DNA of 64,000 nt, taken from Amycolatopsis regifaucium. GTDB taxonomy: Bacteria; Actinomycetota; Actinomycetes; Mycobacteriales; Pseudonocardiaceae. The notes beneath the pieces were generated by a model. It did no database searches. It saw only the letters and a program-made list of their open reading frames with translations, and had not been told where the DNA came from. The position numbers and the translations under genes are program-made. The stretch's first letter is position 1. Every line of letters starts with the position of its first letter. Shown here piece by piece: positions 1 through 7,654 of the stretch. The DNA lies in NCBI RefSeq assembly GCF_001613935.1, contig NZ_LQCI01000003.1, positions 248,001-312,000 of the forward strand, in the 5' to 3' direction.

Positions 1-1
1 G

Positions 2-442
2 AAGATCCGCCTGGTCACCGTGCTCCTGTCGATCGTGTTCGTGCTCGGGACGGCGCTGCAGAATCACGTCATCATCGATCTGGACCTGATCGAGCGGAGC
101 ATGCGGCTCAAGGGTGCGCCGACCGAGGACGCGCCCGCCTATCTGAGCGCGTTGCGGTCGGTGGGGAACGTCTTCATCCTCGGCAACGCGCTCGGCCTGC
201 TCGTCTGGTTCCGCCGGCGTTGGCTGTTCTGGCCAGTGCTCGCGGTCAACGTCGGCCAGGCGTGTGGCGTGTTCGTCGTGCCGTTCGAGGTGCACCGCGC
301 GGCGTTCGAGGAGTACGGCTGGCCGGGGGTTCTGCCGTCCGTGGTCACCGACGGCGGAGCGGTGTTCCTGTCGATCGCGCTGATCGTCGCCTACGTCCGA
401 TCGCGGTGGTTCACGCGGACAGGCGACCCAATTCGGTTTTGA
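2..442 (+). CDS. Hypothetical membrane protein (5' partial)
   Basis: The frame is already open at base 2, so the true start probably lies before the window; the first start codon visible is a GTG at 20. About four hydrophobic segments can be seen (around LLSIVFVLGTAL, VFILGNALGLLVW, WPVLAVNVGQACGVFVV and FLSIALIVAYV), so it is probably a small integral membrane protein. No family is recognised. Its last 32 bases overlap the tail of the convergent solute-binding protein gene. Confidence 0.6.
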   Translation, partial: KIRLVTVLLSIVFVLGTALQNHVIIDLDLIERSMRLKGAPTEDAPAYLSALRSVGNVFILGNALGLLVWFRRRWLFWPVLAVNVGQACGVFVVPFEVHRAAFEEYGWPGVLPSVVTDGGAVFLSIALIVAYVRSRWFTRTGDPIRF

Positions 443-1673
443 CGGCCTCGATCGCCGTCTTCGTCTCGGTGGCCGGATCGGCGCCGTCGCGGGCGATCCG
501 GCCCAGCGCGCCGACGAGCGCGGTGTTCGCCGTCGGCGTCCACAGTGGACCAGCGGCGCGGCCGTTCTCCTTGACCAGGCGGGCGGCGTCGTCCACCTGG
601 CCGAGTTTGTCGAGGACGCTGAGCCGCGCGGGCAGGTGGAAGCCGAACTTCGTGGCGAACTCCTGCTGGAAATCGGTCCGTTCCAGCCACAGCCACTTGA
701 CGAAGTCCTTGGCGGCGTTGGGGTTCAGGCTCTTCGAGTGCACCATCGCGCTCAGGCCGCTGACCGGGACCGAAGCCGCGCCCGCCGCGTCGAGCCGGGG
801 AAAGGGCAGAACGCCGACGTCGTCCTTCATGGTGTCCTGGATCTTCGGCAGGTTCGCCAGCCAGGTCCACTGCATCGCGGCGAGGCCGTCGATGAACGGG
901 ATCGGATCCGCCCAGTCCACCGGGGCGCCCAGCAACAGCGAACCGTTGAGGTCGCGCAGTTTCCCGAACACGGTCGCGGCGCGCGGATCGTCGAAGCCGA
1001 CGGACTTGCCGTCCTTGACGAAATCGAGACCCGCGGCCCACAGCAACGGTCCGGCGAGAGCGGCCGCGCCCGCGTCGTTGCCGGCGAAGAGGCCCTTGAC
1101 GCCGTCCTTGGACAGCTTCCGCGCCGCGTCGACGAGTTCGTCGAGCGTCTGCGGCGGCCGCACGCCGGCTTCCTGCAGGAAACTCTTGCGGTAGAAGAGA
1201 ACTTGGATGTCGAGCGCCTGCGGGATGCCGTACGTCTTGCCGTCCACGGTCTGGGCCGCGAGCACCGAAGGAGTGAAATCGCCGCGCACGGGAGCGAGAA
1301 CGTCGTCAAGCGGGACGAGGAGATTCTGCCGGACGCGGTCGAGGGTGACCTGGCCTTCGAAGATGTCCGGCACCGGGCCGGCCTGCAGCGCCGCGGCGAG
1401 TTTCGTTTCGTAGTCGTCGGGATTCCACTGCACCGCGACCTTGGACTTCTGGTACGCGGCCGCGTATCGCGTGACGGCTTCCTGTACCCCGGGTTCGGGA
1501 TAGGGGTGGTACCACTGCGAAAGGCTCACCGGCTTCGGCTTCGGCCGGGTCGCGGCGGCGGAGAAGGCCGTCGAGGGCGGCGGCTTTCCCGATTGGACGG
1601 TGTTGGACTCGCACGCGGAGAGCGCGGTGGCCCCCGCCAGCGCCAGGAACGCGCGCCTGCTTGTCTTACGCAC
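411..1673 (-). CDS. ABC transporter extracellular solute-binding lipoprotein (sugar type)
   Basis: Predicted 420-aa periplasmic-type binding protein of the family-1 (sugar) class, tethered outside the membrane and delivering a substrate to an ABC importer. The GTG at 1673 (or TTG at 1676) is preferred because it places a twin-Arg-rich n-region (RKTSRRAF), a hydrophobic core and a lipobox (LSAC) at the extreme N-terminus; the longer frame starting at 1742 begins inside a palindrome. The body has typical family features such as GDFTPSVLAAQTVDGKTYGI and WLWLERTDFQQEF. No permease or ATPase gene lies beside it, so it either serves transporter subunits encoded elsewhere or has been separated from them. 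The substrate cannot be inferred. Confidence 0.85.
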   Translation of the reverse strand: MRKTSRRAFLALAGATALSACESNTVQSGKPPPSTAFSAAATRPKPKPVSLSQWYHPYPEPGVQEAVTRYAAAYQKSKVAVQWNPDDYETKLAAALQAGPVPDIFEGQVTLDRVRQNLLVPLDDVLAPVRGDFTPSVLAAQTVDGKTYGIPQALDIQVLFYRKSFLQEAGVRPPQTLDELVDAARKLSKDGVKGLFAGNDAGAAALAGPLLWAAGLDFVKDGKSVGFDDPRAATVFGKLRDLNGSLLLGAPVDWADPIPFIDGLAAMQWTWLANLPKIQDTMKDDVGVLPFPRLDAAGAASVPVSGLSAMVHSKSLNPNAAKDFVKWLWLERTDFQQEFATKFGFHLPARLSVLDKLGQVDDAARLVKENGRAAGPLWTPTANTALVGALGRIARDGADPATETKTAIEAVKTELGRLSA

Positions 1674-1695
1674 CAATGAAACCCTTCGCCCAAGG

Positions 1696-1743
1696 CCGTG
1701 AAGCGCATCTTGGGGGACAGCGTCCCTCAAGATGCGCTTCACG
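1696..1743. repeat. Long inverted repeat between SBP gene and acyl-CoA ligase gene
   Basis: Two 23-base arms (1696-1718 and 1721-1743, core GTGAAGCGCATCTTG / CAAGATGCGCTTCAC) with one mismatch flank a two-base centre. The element lies downstream of the acyl-CoA ligase gene and 22 bases upstream of the solute-binding protein start; both genes are on the minus strand. It could terminate ligase transcription or act in the SBP leader. There is no T-tract. Confidence 0.85.
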
Positions 1744-1772
1744 GAAGGGCAGGCGCGCGGGAGATTAACCCG

Positions 1773-3410
1773 TTAGAGCTGACTGATGTCGAGCTTTCCT
1801 TCGGAGTGGAAGGCCCGCAGCCGCTTCTTGTCGAACTTGCCGACACTGGTCTTGGGGACTTCGTCCACAAAGGTCCAGTTCTCCGGAAGCTGCCACTTCG
1901 CGACCTTGTCGGCCAGGAAGGCGCGCAGTTCTTCGGCCGTGACGTGCTGGCCTTCCTTGACCACGACGGCGACCAGCGGACGCTCGTCCCACTTCTCGTC
2001 GGGGATGCCGACGACGGCGGCTTCGGCGACCGCCGGATGCGCCATCACCTGGTTCTCCAGGTCCACCGACGAAATCCACTCGCCGCCGGATTTGATGACG
2101 TCCTTCGCGCGGTCGGTCAGCGTGAGGTAGCCGTCCGGGCTGATCTTGCCGACGTCGCCGGTTCGCAGCCAGCCGTCGTGGAACTTCTCCGGGTCGGGCT
2201 CCTCGTCGCTCGTGCCGCTGTAGTACGACGCCGCGATCCACGGACCCTGTACTTCGAGCTCGCCGACGCTTTCGTTGTCCCACGGCAGTTCTTCACCGTT
2301 GTCGCCGATCAGCCTGGCGCTGACGGACGCCGGGAACCGGCCCTGCGTGTAGCGGTATTCCCAGGCCTTCTCGCCGGTCGCGGCCGCCGGGGGACGCGCG
2401 ACGCTGCCCAGCGGCGACGTCTCGGTCATGCCCCAGGCGTGCAGGATCGGCACGTTGTAGCGGTCTTCGAACGCGTGCATCAGCGACGGCGGCGCGGCCG
2501 AACCGCCGACCACGACCTCGCGCAGATGCGAGATGTCCTGGGGGTTCGCGTCGAGGTGCGAGAGCAGGCCCTGCCAGATGGTGGGGACGGCGCCGGCGAA
2601 GGTCGGCTTCTCCGCGTCGAGCATCTGCGCGATGGGGGCGGGCTGGAGGAACCTGTCCGGCATCAGCAGCGAAGCGCCGACCATCATCGCAGCGTACGGC
2701 ATGCCCCACGCCATCGCGTGGAACATCGGGACGATGGCGAGGGCCTTGTCGTGCTGGGCCAGCCGCATGCTGTCGGACATGGTGACCTGCATCGAGTGCA
2801 GCCAGATCGACCGGTGGGAGTACGCGACGCCCTTCGGGTCACCCGTGGTGCCCGAGGTGTAACACATCGCGGCGGCCGATCGCTCGTCCACCTCGGGCCA
2901 CTCGAAGGTATCGGGCTGGCCGGCCAGCAGCTCACTGTAGGAGTGCACCTGGACGCCTTCGGGCGCCGGAAGGGCGGAGGGGTCGCCGTTGGCCACGATG
3001 ACGTGACGCACCGTCTTCAGCTCGGGGAGCTGCTTGGCCAGCAGCGGGACCAGCGTGCCGTCGACGATGACGACCTGGTCCTCCGCGTGGTTGGCGACGA
3101 AGACCAGTTGCTCGGGGAACAGCCGGATGTTCAGCGTGTGCAGCACCGCACCCATGGCGGGAATGGCCAGGTAGGCGGCCATGTGCTCGGCGTTGTTCCA
3201 CATGAAGGTGCCGACCCGCTGGTCACCGGTGATGCCCAGGCTCCGGAGGGCGTTGGCGAGCCGCGCGGCGTGCTTGCCGAGCTCACCGTAGGTCTCGCGA
3301 CGGGCTTCTGAACCGGTCCAGGTGATCACCTCGCTCTCGGAGTGCACCGTCGCGCCGTGGCGGAGCAGCCTGGCCAACGACAGCTGTCCGTCCTGCATCG
3401 TGCTCAACAT
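1773..3410 (-). CDS. Long/medium-chain acyl-CoA ligase (AMP-forming)
   Basis: Adenylate-forming enzyme of 545 aa that would activate a fatty or related carboxylic acid with ATP and transfer it to CoA in the cytoplasm. The P-loop YTSGTTGDPKG, the LHAWGMTETSPLG motif, the hinge/adenylate motif DGWLRTGDVGKISPDGYL and the C-terminal catalytic lysine region (KTSVGKFDKKRLRA) are all present, as expected for a complete member. The ATG at 3410 is chosen because GGGAG lies seven bases upstream; the frame runs on to 3563 without such a site. It stands alone, so the in vivo substrate is unknown. Confidence 0.9.
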   Translation of the reverse strand: MLSTMQDGQLSLARLLRHGATVHSESEVITWTGSEARRETYGELGKHAARLANALRSLGITGDQRVGTFMWNNAEHMAAYLAIPAMGAVLHTLNIRLFPEQLVFVANHAEDQVVIVDGTLVPLLAKQLPELKTVRHVIVANGDPSALPAPEGVQVHSYSELLAGQPDTFEWPEVDERSAAAMCYTSGTTGDPKGVAYSHRSIWLHSMQVTMSDSMRLAQHDKALAIVPMFHAMAWGMPYAAMMVGASLLMPDRFLQPAPIAQMLDAEKPTFAGAVPTIWQGLLSHLDANPQDISHLREVVVGGSAAPPSLMHAFEDRYNVPILHAWGMTETSPLGSVARPPAAATGEKAWEYRYTQGRFPASVSARLIGDNGEELPWDNESVGELEVQGPWIAASYYSGTSDEEPDPEKFHDGWLRTGDVGKISPDGYLTLTDRAKDVIKSGGEWISSVDLENQVMAHPAVAEAAVVGIPDEKWDERPLVAVVVKEGQHVTAEELRAFLADKVAKWQLPENWTFVDEVPKTSVGKFDKKRLRAFHSEGKLDISQL

Positions 3411-3864
3411 CGTGTACTCCCGTGCTGCTGCTCGTTCTCCGGTGAACTGGGGTTGCGCCGACTCTAATCCGGGTGGGGTGAACTGGTCAGTAACATCGCG
3501 GGCAACTGTTCGGTCACAGTGTCGCGCTAACGGGTGGCCGCCGGTTCGGCTCAAGATCGTCAATAATTCGTCTTTTTCTTACCGTTAAACGAAAAATGAC
3601 TAACAGTGCGAAGTGTCGGTATCGCTCATAAGGGTGATGAACGCCATCGAATCGCCGCCCGAATGGCGTGTTTCCGCAGGCTGGGGCGGGTTGCCCAGGG
3701 CGTGGTCGAAGGGTAATAAGTGCGTGTCGGTTTCACGGCCACGGAACGGGTGGCGTTTACTGGGGCCGTGGTACAGAGACGGCTGGCCAGCGCTTGCGGC
3801 TGCAAGCACGGGTAAATGGCCGTCGGCCGCGAAAGCGGAGACCTGAGATGAAAGGACTACTACG
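3411..3864. other. Intergenic region between divergent acyl-CoA ligase and mihF
   Basis: This 454-base divergent gap has no convincing gene. Around 3550-3640 it is clearly richer in A/T than its surroundings, consistent with promoter DNA for one or both genes, but no -35/-10 pair was strong enough to call. Near the mihF end, an 11-codon frame (ATG 3848, stop 3881-3883) overlaps the mihF start. Confidence 0.5.
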
Positions 3865-4176
3865 TTGGCTCTGCCCACGTTGACTCCGGAGCAGCGCGCC
3901 GATGCCCTCGCCAAGGCGGCTGAGGCTCGCAAGGCGCGCTCCGAGCTGCTTGCGTCGATCAAGTCCGGCAAGGAGAGCATCGACAAGGTGCTCAAGCAGG
4001 CCAAGGAGAACAAGACCATCGGCAAGACGAAGGTCACGCAGCTGCTGAAGGCCGTGCCCGGCCTGGGCGCGGTGAAGGTCGCCGCCCTGCTGGAGCAGGC
4101 CGGAATCGACCCGGACCGGCGCGCCGCCGGTCTGGGCGAGCGGCAGCGTGAAGCCCTCCTCGAGGCGCTGAAGTAA
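3865..4176 (+). CDS. mihF: Actinobacterial integration host factor (mIHF)
   Basis: Small basic nucleoid-associated protein of 103 aa. The start ALPTLTPEQRADALAKAA, the helix-two-turn-helix-like core (GKTKVTQLLKAVPGLGAVK) and the end GLGERQREALLEALK match mycobacterial and streptomycete mIHF, which binds and bends DNA and is needed for nucleoid compaction and for L5-type integration. The start is TTG, with AAAGGA about eight bases upstream. Usually mihF sits between pyrF and gmk-rpoZ; here it stands alone before isochorismate synthase, so this could be a second copy (inference). Confidence 0.9.
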   Translation: MALPTLTPEQRADALAKAAEARKARSELLASIKSGKESIDKVLKQAKENKTIGKTKVTQLLKAVPGLGAVKVAALLEQAGIDPDRRAAGLGERQREALLEALK

Positions 4177-4227
4177 CGCTTCTGCCCAGGTCAAGGGCTG
4201 GCCAAGGGAGGGTGTTGTCCGAGAGGC

Positions 4228-4243
4228 TGTTGCCCGGGCAACA
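4228..4243. promoter_or_regulatory. Perfect 16-base palindrome upstream of isochorismate synthase
   Basis: TGTTGCCCGGGCAACA lies 41-56 bases before the chosen GTG start and 50 bases after mihF. It is placed like an operator for the downstream gene, but it could equally be a compact terminator hairpin for mihF. No matching regulator is identified. Confidence 0.4.
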
Positions 4244-4283
4244 CTTTCCCCTGGTCTCAGCCGGAGCCTGGGAGTCTGGTGGG

Positions 4284-5432
4284 GTGACGACCAGTACCGC
4301 ACCGGCGACCCCGGCAGACCTGGCCGCCCGCTACGAGCGGGGCGACTTCCTCCTGGCCACCGCGCGGCACGCGCTCCTCGCGAGCGGGGCCGCGGCCACC
4401 GCGACCGAAACCGATCCGGCGCGGCTGTCCCGGGCACTGCCCGGACTGTTCGCCGAGTCGGGTGCCACGATCGCGGTCGGTGTGCTGCCCTTCGACACCA
4501 GCGCGGGCACGTCGACGCCGGGTCATGTGGTCCTGCCACGCGCGGTCCGCCGCGCGTCGTCCGACCAGGCCGCCGTACCGCCGCGTACGGCGCTTCCTCA
4601 GCCGGTGAAGGTCACCCCGGTGCCTGAACCGGAGGCGCATCTGGCCGCCGTCCGCGCGGCCGTCTCGGCGCTGAGCGAACGCGACCTGCGCAAGGTAGTG
4701 CTGGCCCGTGCGCTCGATCTCGACTTCGCCGGGACCGTCCCGGTCACCGACGTCGTCCGGAACCTGACGAACGGCAACCCCCGGCACACCACCTACGCCG
4801 TGCAGTTGCCCGGCGGGCGCACGCTCGTCGGCGCCACCCCCGAACTGCTGGTGTCCCGCACCGGGGGCGCCGTCCTGTCACGGCCTCATGCCGGGTCGAT
4901 GCCCCGGTCGGCGGACCCGGCGATCGACAAGGCCAATGGTGAGGCGCTTCTGGCATCCGAAAAGGACCACGTCGAACACGCCGTGGTGGTGGAATCCGTC
5001 GTCGAGATCCTGCGGCCGTTCTGTCGCACGCTCGACGTCCGTGGCCCCGAGCTGGTCTCGACGCCGGCGATCTGGCATCTCTCGACGACCGTCACCGGTG
5101 AGCTGGCCGACCAGGACGTCACCTCCCTGGATCTCGCCGCCGCACTGCATCCGACGCCCGCCGTCTGCGGCACCCCGACCGACGTGGCCCGCTCGCTGGT
5201 GGGGGAGCTGGAGCCGTTCGATCGCGCGTACTACGCGGGCGCCGTCGGCTGGGTCGACGCGGCCGGAGACGGCGAATGGGCCGTCGGGATCCGGTGCGCG
5301 GAGATCGCCGACACCTCCATGCGGCTGTACGCCGGTGGCGGCATCGTGCCCGCCTCCGACCCCCGGACCGAACTGGACGAGACGTCGGCGAAGTTCCGCA
5401 CCCTGCTGGCCGCGATGGGCCTGGAGGTCTAA
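4284..5432 (+). CDS. Isochorismate synthase
   Basis: Chorismate-using enzyme (382 aa) of the MenF/EntC/DhbC family, converting chorismate to isochorismate with Mg2+ for menaquinone, catecholate siderophores or salicylate. Family landmarks are KVVLARALDLDF, the GATPELLVSRTGG strand, HLSTTVTGEL, HPTPAVCGTP and the C-terminal GGGIVPASDPRTELDET segment with metal-binding acids. The GTG at 4284 is preferred: GGGAG sits nine bases upstream and the reading before it (from TTG 4212) is not family-like. Its convergent partner is a phosphopantetheinyl transferase, a pairing that suits a siderophore role, but no other siderophore gene is present here. Confidence 0.88.
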   Translation: MTTSTAPATPADLAARYERGDFLLATARHALLASGAAATATETDPARLSRALPGLFAESGATIAVGVLPFDTSAGTSTPGHVVLPRAVRRASSDQAAVPPRTALPQPVKVTPVPEPEAHLAAVRAAVSALSERDLRKVVLARALDLDFAGTVPVTDVVRNLTNGNPRHTTYAVQLPGGRTLVGATPELLVSRTGGAVLSRPHAGSMPRSADPAIDKANGEALLASEKDHVEHAVVVESVVEILRPFCRTLDVRGPELVSTPAIWHLSTTVTGELADQDVTSLDLAAALHPTPAVCGTPTDVARSLVGELEPFDRAYYAGAVGWVDAAGDGEWAVGIRCAEIADTSMRLYAGGGIVPASDPRTELDETSAKFRTLLAAMGLEV

Positions 5433-5434
5433 GC

Positions 5435-5498
5435 CGCGTTTCGTCCTCTAAATGCGGTAGTTGCGCGTGCAAGTACCGTGTTTAGAGGACGAAACGCG
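5435..5498. repeat. Convergent-junction palindrome, family A copy 1
   Basis: Arms 5435-5459 and 5474-5498 (25 bases, two mismatches) carry the core TTTCGTCCTCTAAATGCG; the loop contains a further TTGC/GCAA pairing. It fills the gap between the convergent isochorismate synthase and phosphopantetheinyl transferase genes and probably acts as a two-way terminator. Related copies are at 22573-22679 and 32735-32799. Confidence 0.85.
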
Positions 5499-5501
5499 AA
5501 G

Positions 5502-6191
5502 TCAGAGGGGCGCGAAGTCCTCGCTCACCGCGATCTCGTCGGAGGTCAGGAGCGCGACGGCGGCCCGGTAGCCCTCCGCCGCCTTCAGGTCCACGAGCCG
5601 CGTCCGCGCCGGGTCGAGGGCCGCGTCGCCCGAGGAGACCAGCCGAGCCTCCTCGTCGTACCCGGAGAACGTGATGCTCTGCAGCGGGATCTTCAGGCCC
5701 TTACCGGTGGCCTTCATGACGGCTTCCTTGCGCGTCCAATAGGTGAAGAACGCCGTCGTCCGCTGCTCGGCGAGCAGACCGGACACCGCCGCCTGCTCGG
5801 CCGGGCTCAGCGCGTACTCGATGAGCGAATCGTCGGCCCGCCTGGTCGCGGTCTCGACGTCGAGACCGACGGGGGTCCCGGCGGTGGCCGCGACGCCGAT
5901 GAGGTCGCCGGAATGCGAGATCGACAGCATCAGCGGCGCGCCGGGCACCCTGGGGCGGCCGTGCGGTTTGCCGCAGTCGTCGCAGGTCGCGTCGAAGCCG
6001 ACGTCCTCGACGGCCAGACCGAGCCGCTCGGCGGTGACGGTCTTCGCCAGCACACGGCCGGTCAGGAACCGGCGTTTGTCGATGTCCTGGCGATAGTTGT
6101 CGTACCGGCCCTGTTCGAGCCTGTCGAGCAGCTTCAGGAACCGGGGTTCAGCGGGCAGGGGCGCCGACCAGCGGACCGCACATTCGATCAC
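5502..6191 (-). CDS. 4'-phosphopantetheinyl transferase (Sfp/PptT type)
   Basis: Transfers the phosphopantetheine arm of CoA to a serine on acyl- or peptidyl-carrier proteins. The 229-aa protein has the N-terminal KRRFLTGRVLAK segment, SISHSGD around residue 92, the Mg2+ motif GLDVE with D111 and E113, and the catalytic helix FFTYWTRKEAVMKATGKGL with W152, K155, E156 and K160; length and motif order fit the PptT/EntD-like group. Its start overlaps the stop of dctA by four bases (ATGA), so the two are probably co-transcribed, although their functions are unrelated. Confidence 0.92.
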   Translation of the reverse strand: MIECAVRWSAPLPAEPRFLKLLDRLEQGRYDNYRQDIDKRRFLTGRVLAKTVTAERLGLAVEDVGFDATCDDCGKPHGRPRVPGAPLMLSISHSGDLIGVAATAGTPVGLDVETATRRADDSLIEYALSPAEQAAVSGLLAEQRTTAFFTYWTRKEAVMKATGKGLKIPLQSITFSGYDEEARLVSSGDAALDPARTRLVDLKAAEGYRAAVALLTSDEIAVSEDFAPL

Positions 6192-7528
6192 GTCTCCTTC
6201 TTACCCGATTCCGCACCGGCTTCACTCGAATGCTCATCGAGGAGCGTCGCTTCGTCGAAGGGCGACTGGCCGTTCAGGGTCCGGTCCAGCTGCTCGCGGT
6301 CGATCTCTTTGGTCCAGGTGCCGATGAGCACGGTCGCGACGGCGTTGCCCGCGAAGTTCGTCAGCGCGCGGGCCTCGGACATGAACCGGTCGATGCCGAC
6401 GATGAACCCGACACCGTCGACCAGTTCCGGCCGGTGTGAGGACAGCCCGCCCGCCAGCGTCGCGAGCCCGGCGCCGGTGACCCCGGCGGCGCCCTTCGAC
6501 GCGATGATCATGAACACCAGCAGGGAGATCTGTTCGCCGATGGTCAGCGGTTTGTCGAGTGCGTCGGCGATGAAGATGGACGCCATCGTCAGGTAGATCG
6601 CGGTGCCGTCGAGGTTGAACGAGTACCCGGTCGGCACGGTGATCCCGACGACCGGTTTGGAGACACCGGCGTGCTCCATCTTCGCGATCAGCCTCGGCAG
6701 CGCCGATTCCGACGACGACGTCGACAGGATCAGCAGGAACTCGCGGCCGAGGTACTTCAGCAGCTTGAAGATGTTGACCCTGGCCAGCAGGCCGACGAGC
6801 AGGCCGAGCACCACGAACACGAACAGCGCGCAGGTGATGTAGAAGCCGAGCATGATCACCGCGAGGCTCTGCAGTGCCTTCCAGCCGGTTTCGCCGACGA
6901 CGGCGGCGATCGCGCCGAACGCGCCGATCGGGGCGGCCCACATGATCATCGCGAGGATCCGGAACACGAGCCGCTGGATGTGCTCGATGCCGCGGCGGAT
7001 CGGCTCGCCCTTCGTGCCCAGTTTCTGCAGCGCGAACCCGGCGAGCAGCGCGACCAGCAGCGTCTGCAGCACCTCGCCCTCGGTGAAGGCCGAAACCAGC
7101 GTCTTCGGGATGATGCCGAGCAGGAAGTCGACCGTGCCCTCGCTCTTGGCGATCTGGCCCTGGCCCTTTTCGGCGATCTCCGGGGTCAGGTGCATTCCGG
7201 CGCCGGGCTGCAGCAGGTTGCCGACGACCAGGCCGATGACCAGCGCGACCGTCGACATCACCAGGAAGTAGCCGATCGCGAGCCCGCCGACGCGGCCGAC
7301 CTTCGCGGCCTTCGCCACCGAGCCGACGCCGAGCGCGATCGTGCAGAAGATGATCGGCGAGATCATCATCTTGATGAGGTTCACGAAGCCGGTGCCGAGC
7401 GGCTTCAGTTCCTTGCCCACCTGCGGGAACAGGATGCCGACCGCGATGCCGAGGAGCACGGCCGCGATGACGGCGAGGTAGAGGTAATGAGTGCGATCCC
7501 GCTTCGCCGCGGATGCTGCCGTGCTCAT
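6188..7528 (-). CDS. dctA: C4-dicarboxylate/proton-or-sodium symporter DctA
   Basis: Inner-membrane symporter of the DAACS family (446 aa) taking up succinate, fumarate and malate. Visible landmarks are the early helix YLYLAVIAAVLLGIAVGILF, the serine-rich hairpin STSSSESALPRLIAKME and the substrate/cation helix GYSFNLDGTAIYLTMASIF. Length matches DctA proteins of other bacteria. It is upstream in a two-gene unit with the phosphopantetheinyl transferase and divergent from an acyl-CoA dehydrogenase gene. Confidence 0.92.
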   Translation of the reverse strand: MSTAASAAKRDRTHYLYLAVIAAVLLGIAVGILFPQVGKELKPLGTGFVNLIKMMISPIIFCTIALGVGSVAKAAKVGRVGGLAIGYFLVMSTVALVIGLVVGNLLQPGAGMHLTPEIAEKGQGQIAKSEGTVDFLLGIIPKTLVSAFTEGEVLQTLLVALLAGFALQKLGTKGEPIRRGIEHIQRLVFRILAMIMWAAPIGAFGAIAAVVGETGWKALQSLAVIMLGFYITCALFVFVVLGLLVGLLARVNIFKLLKYLGREFLLILSTSSSESALPRLIAKMEHAGVSKPVVGITVPTGYSFNLDGTAIYLTMASIFIADALDKPLTIGEQISLLVFMIIASKGAAGVTGAGLATLAGGLSSHRPELVDGVGFIVGIDRFMSEARALTNFAGNAVATVLIGTWTKEIDREQLDRTLNGQSPFDEATLLDEHSSEAGAESGKKET

Positions 7529-7610
7529 GGATGCCCTTCGACGAGGTGGGGACCGGTTGCGAAAACTTATGACAACTCCTCGGCGAACGACAACCGAAGC
7601 GGTAGGCTGA

Positions 7611-7628
7611 ACTAAGCGAGCGCTTAGT
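7611..7628. promoter_or_regulatory. Palindromic operator upstream of acyl-CoA dehydrogenase
   Basis: ACTAAGCG-AG-CGCTTAGT is a perfect inverted repeat with 8-base arms, 27 bases before the acyl-CoA dehydrogenase start and just after a possible -10 hexamer (TAGGCT, 7602-7607). This size and symmetry are typical of TetR-family operators controlling lipid genes. The cognate regulator is not obvious; the nearest TetR gene is at 9300-9941. Confidence 0.55.
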
Positions 7629-7654
7629 CACTGTCGAACAGGAGCGGGCTGACC

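Noticed and set aside
3848..3883. An 11-codon leader peptide gene before mihF
   Set aside because: It has a fair ribosome site but nothing else; such short frames are common by chance. Kept only as a note in the mihF finding.
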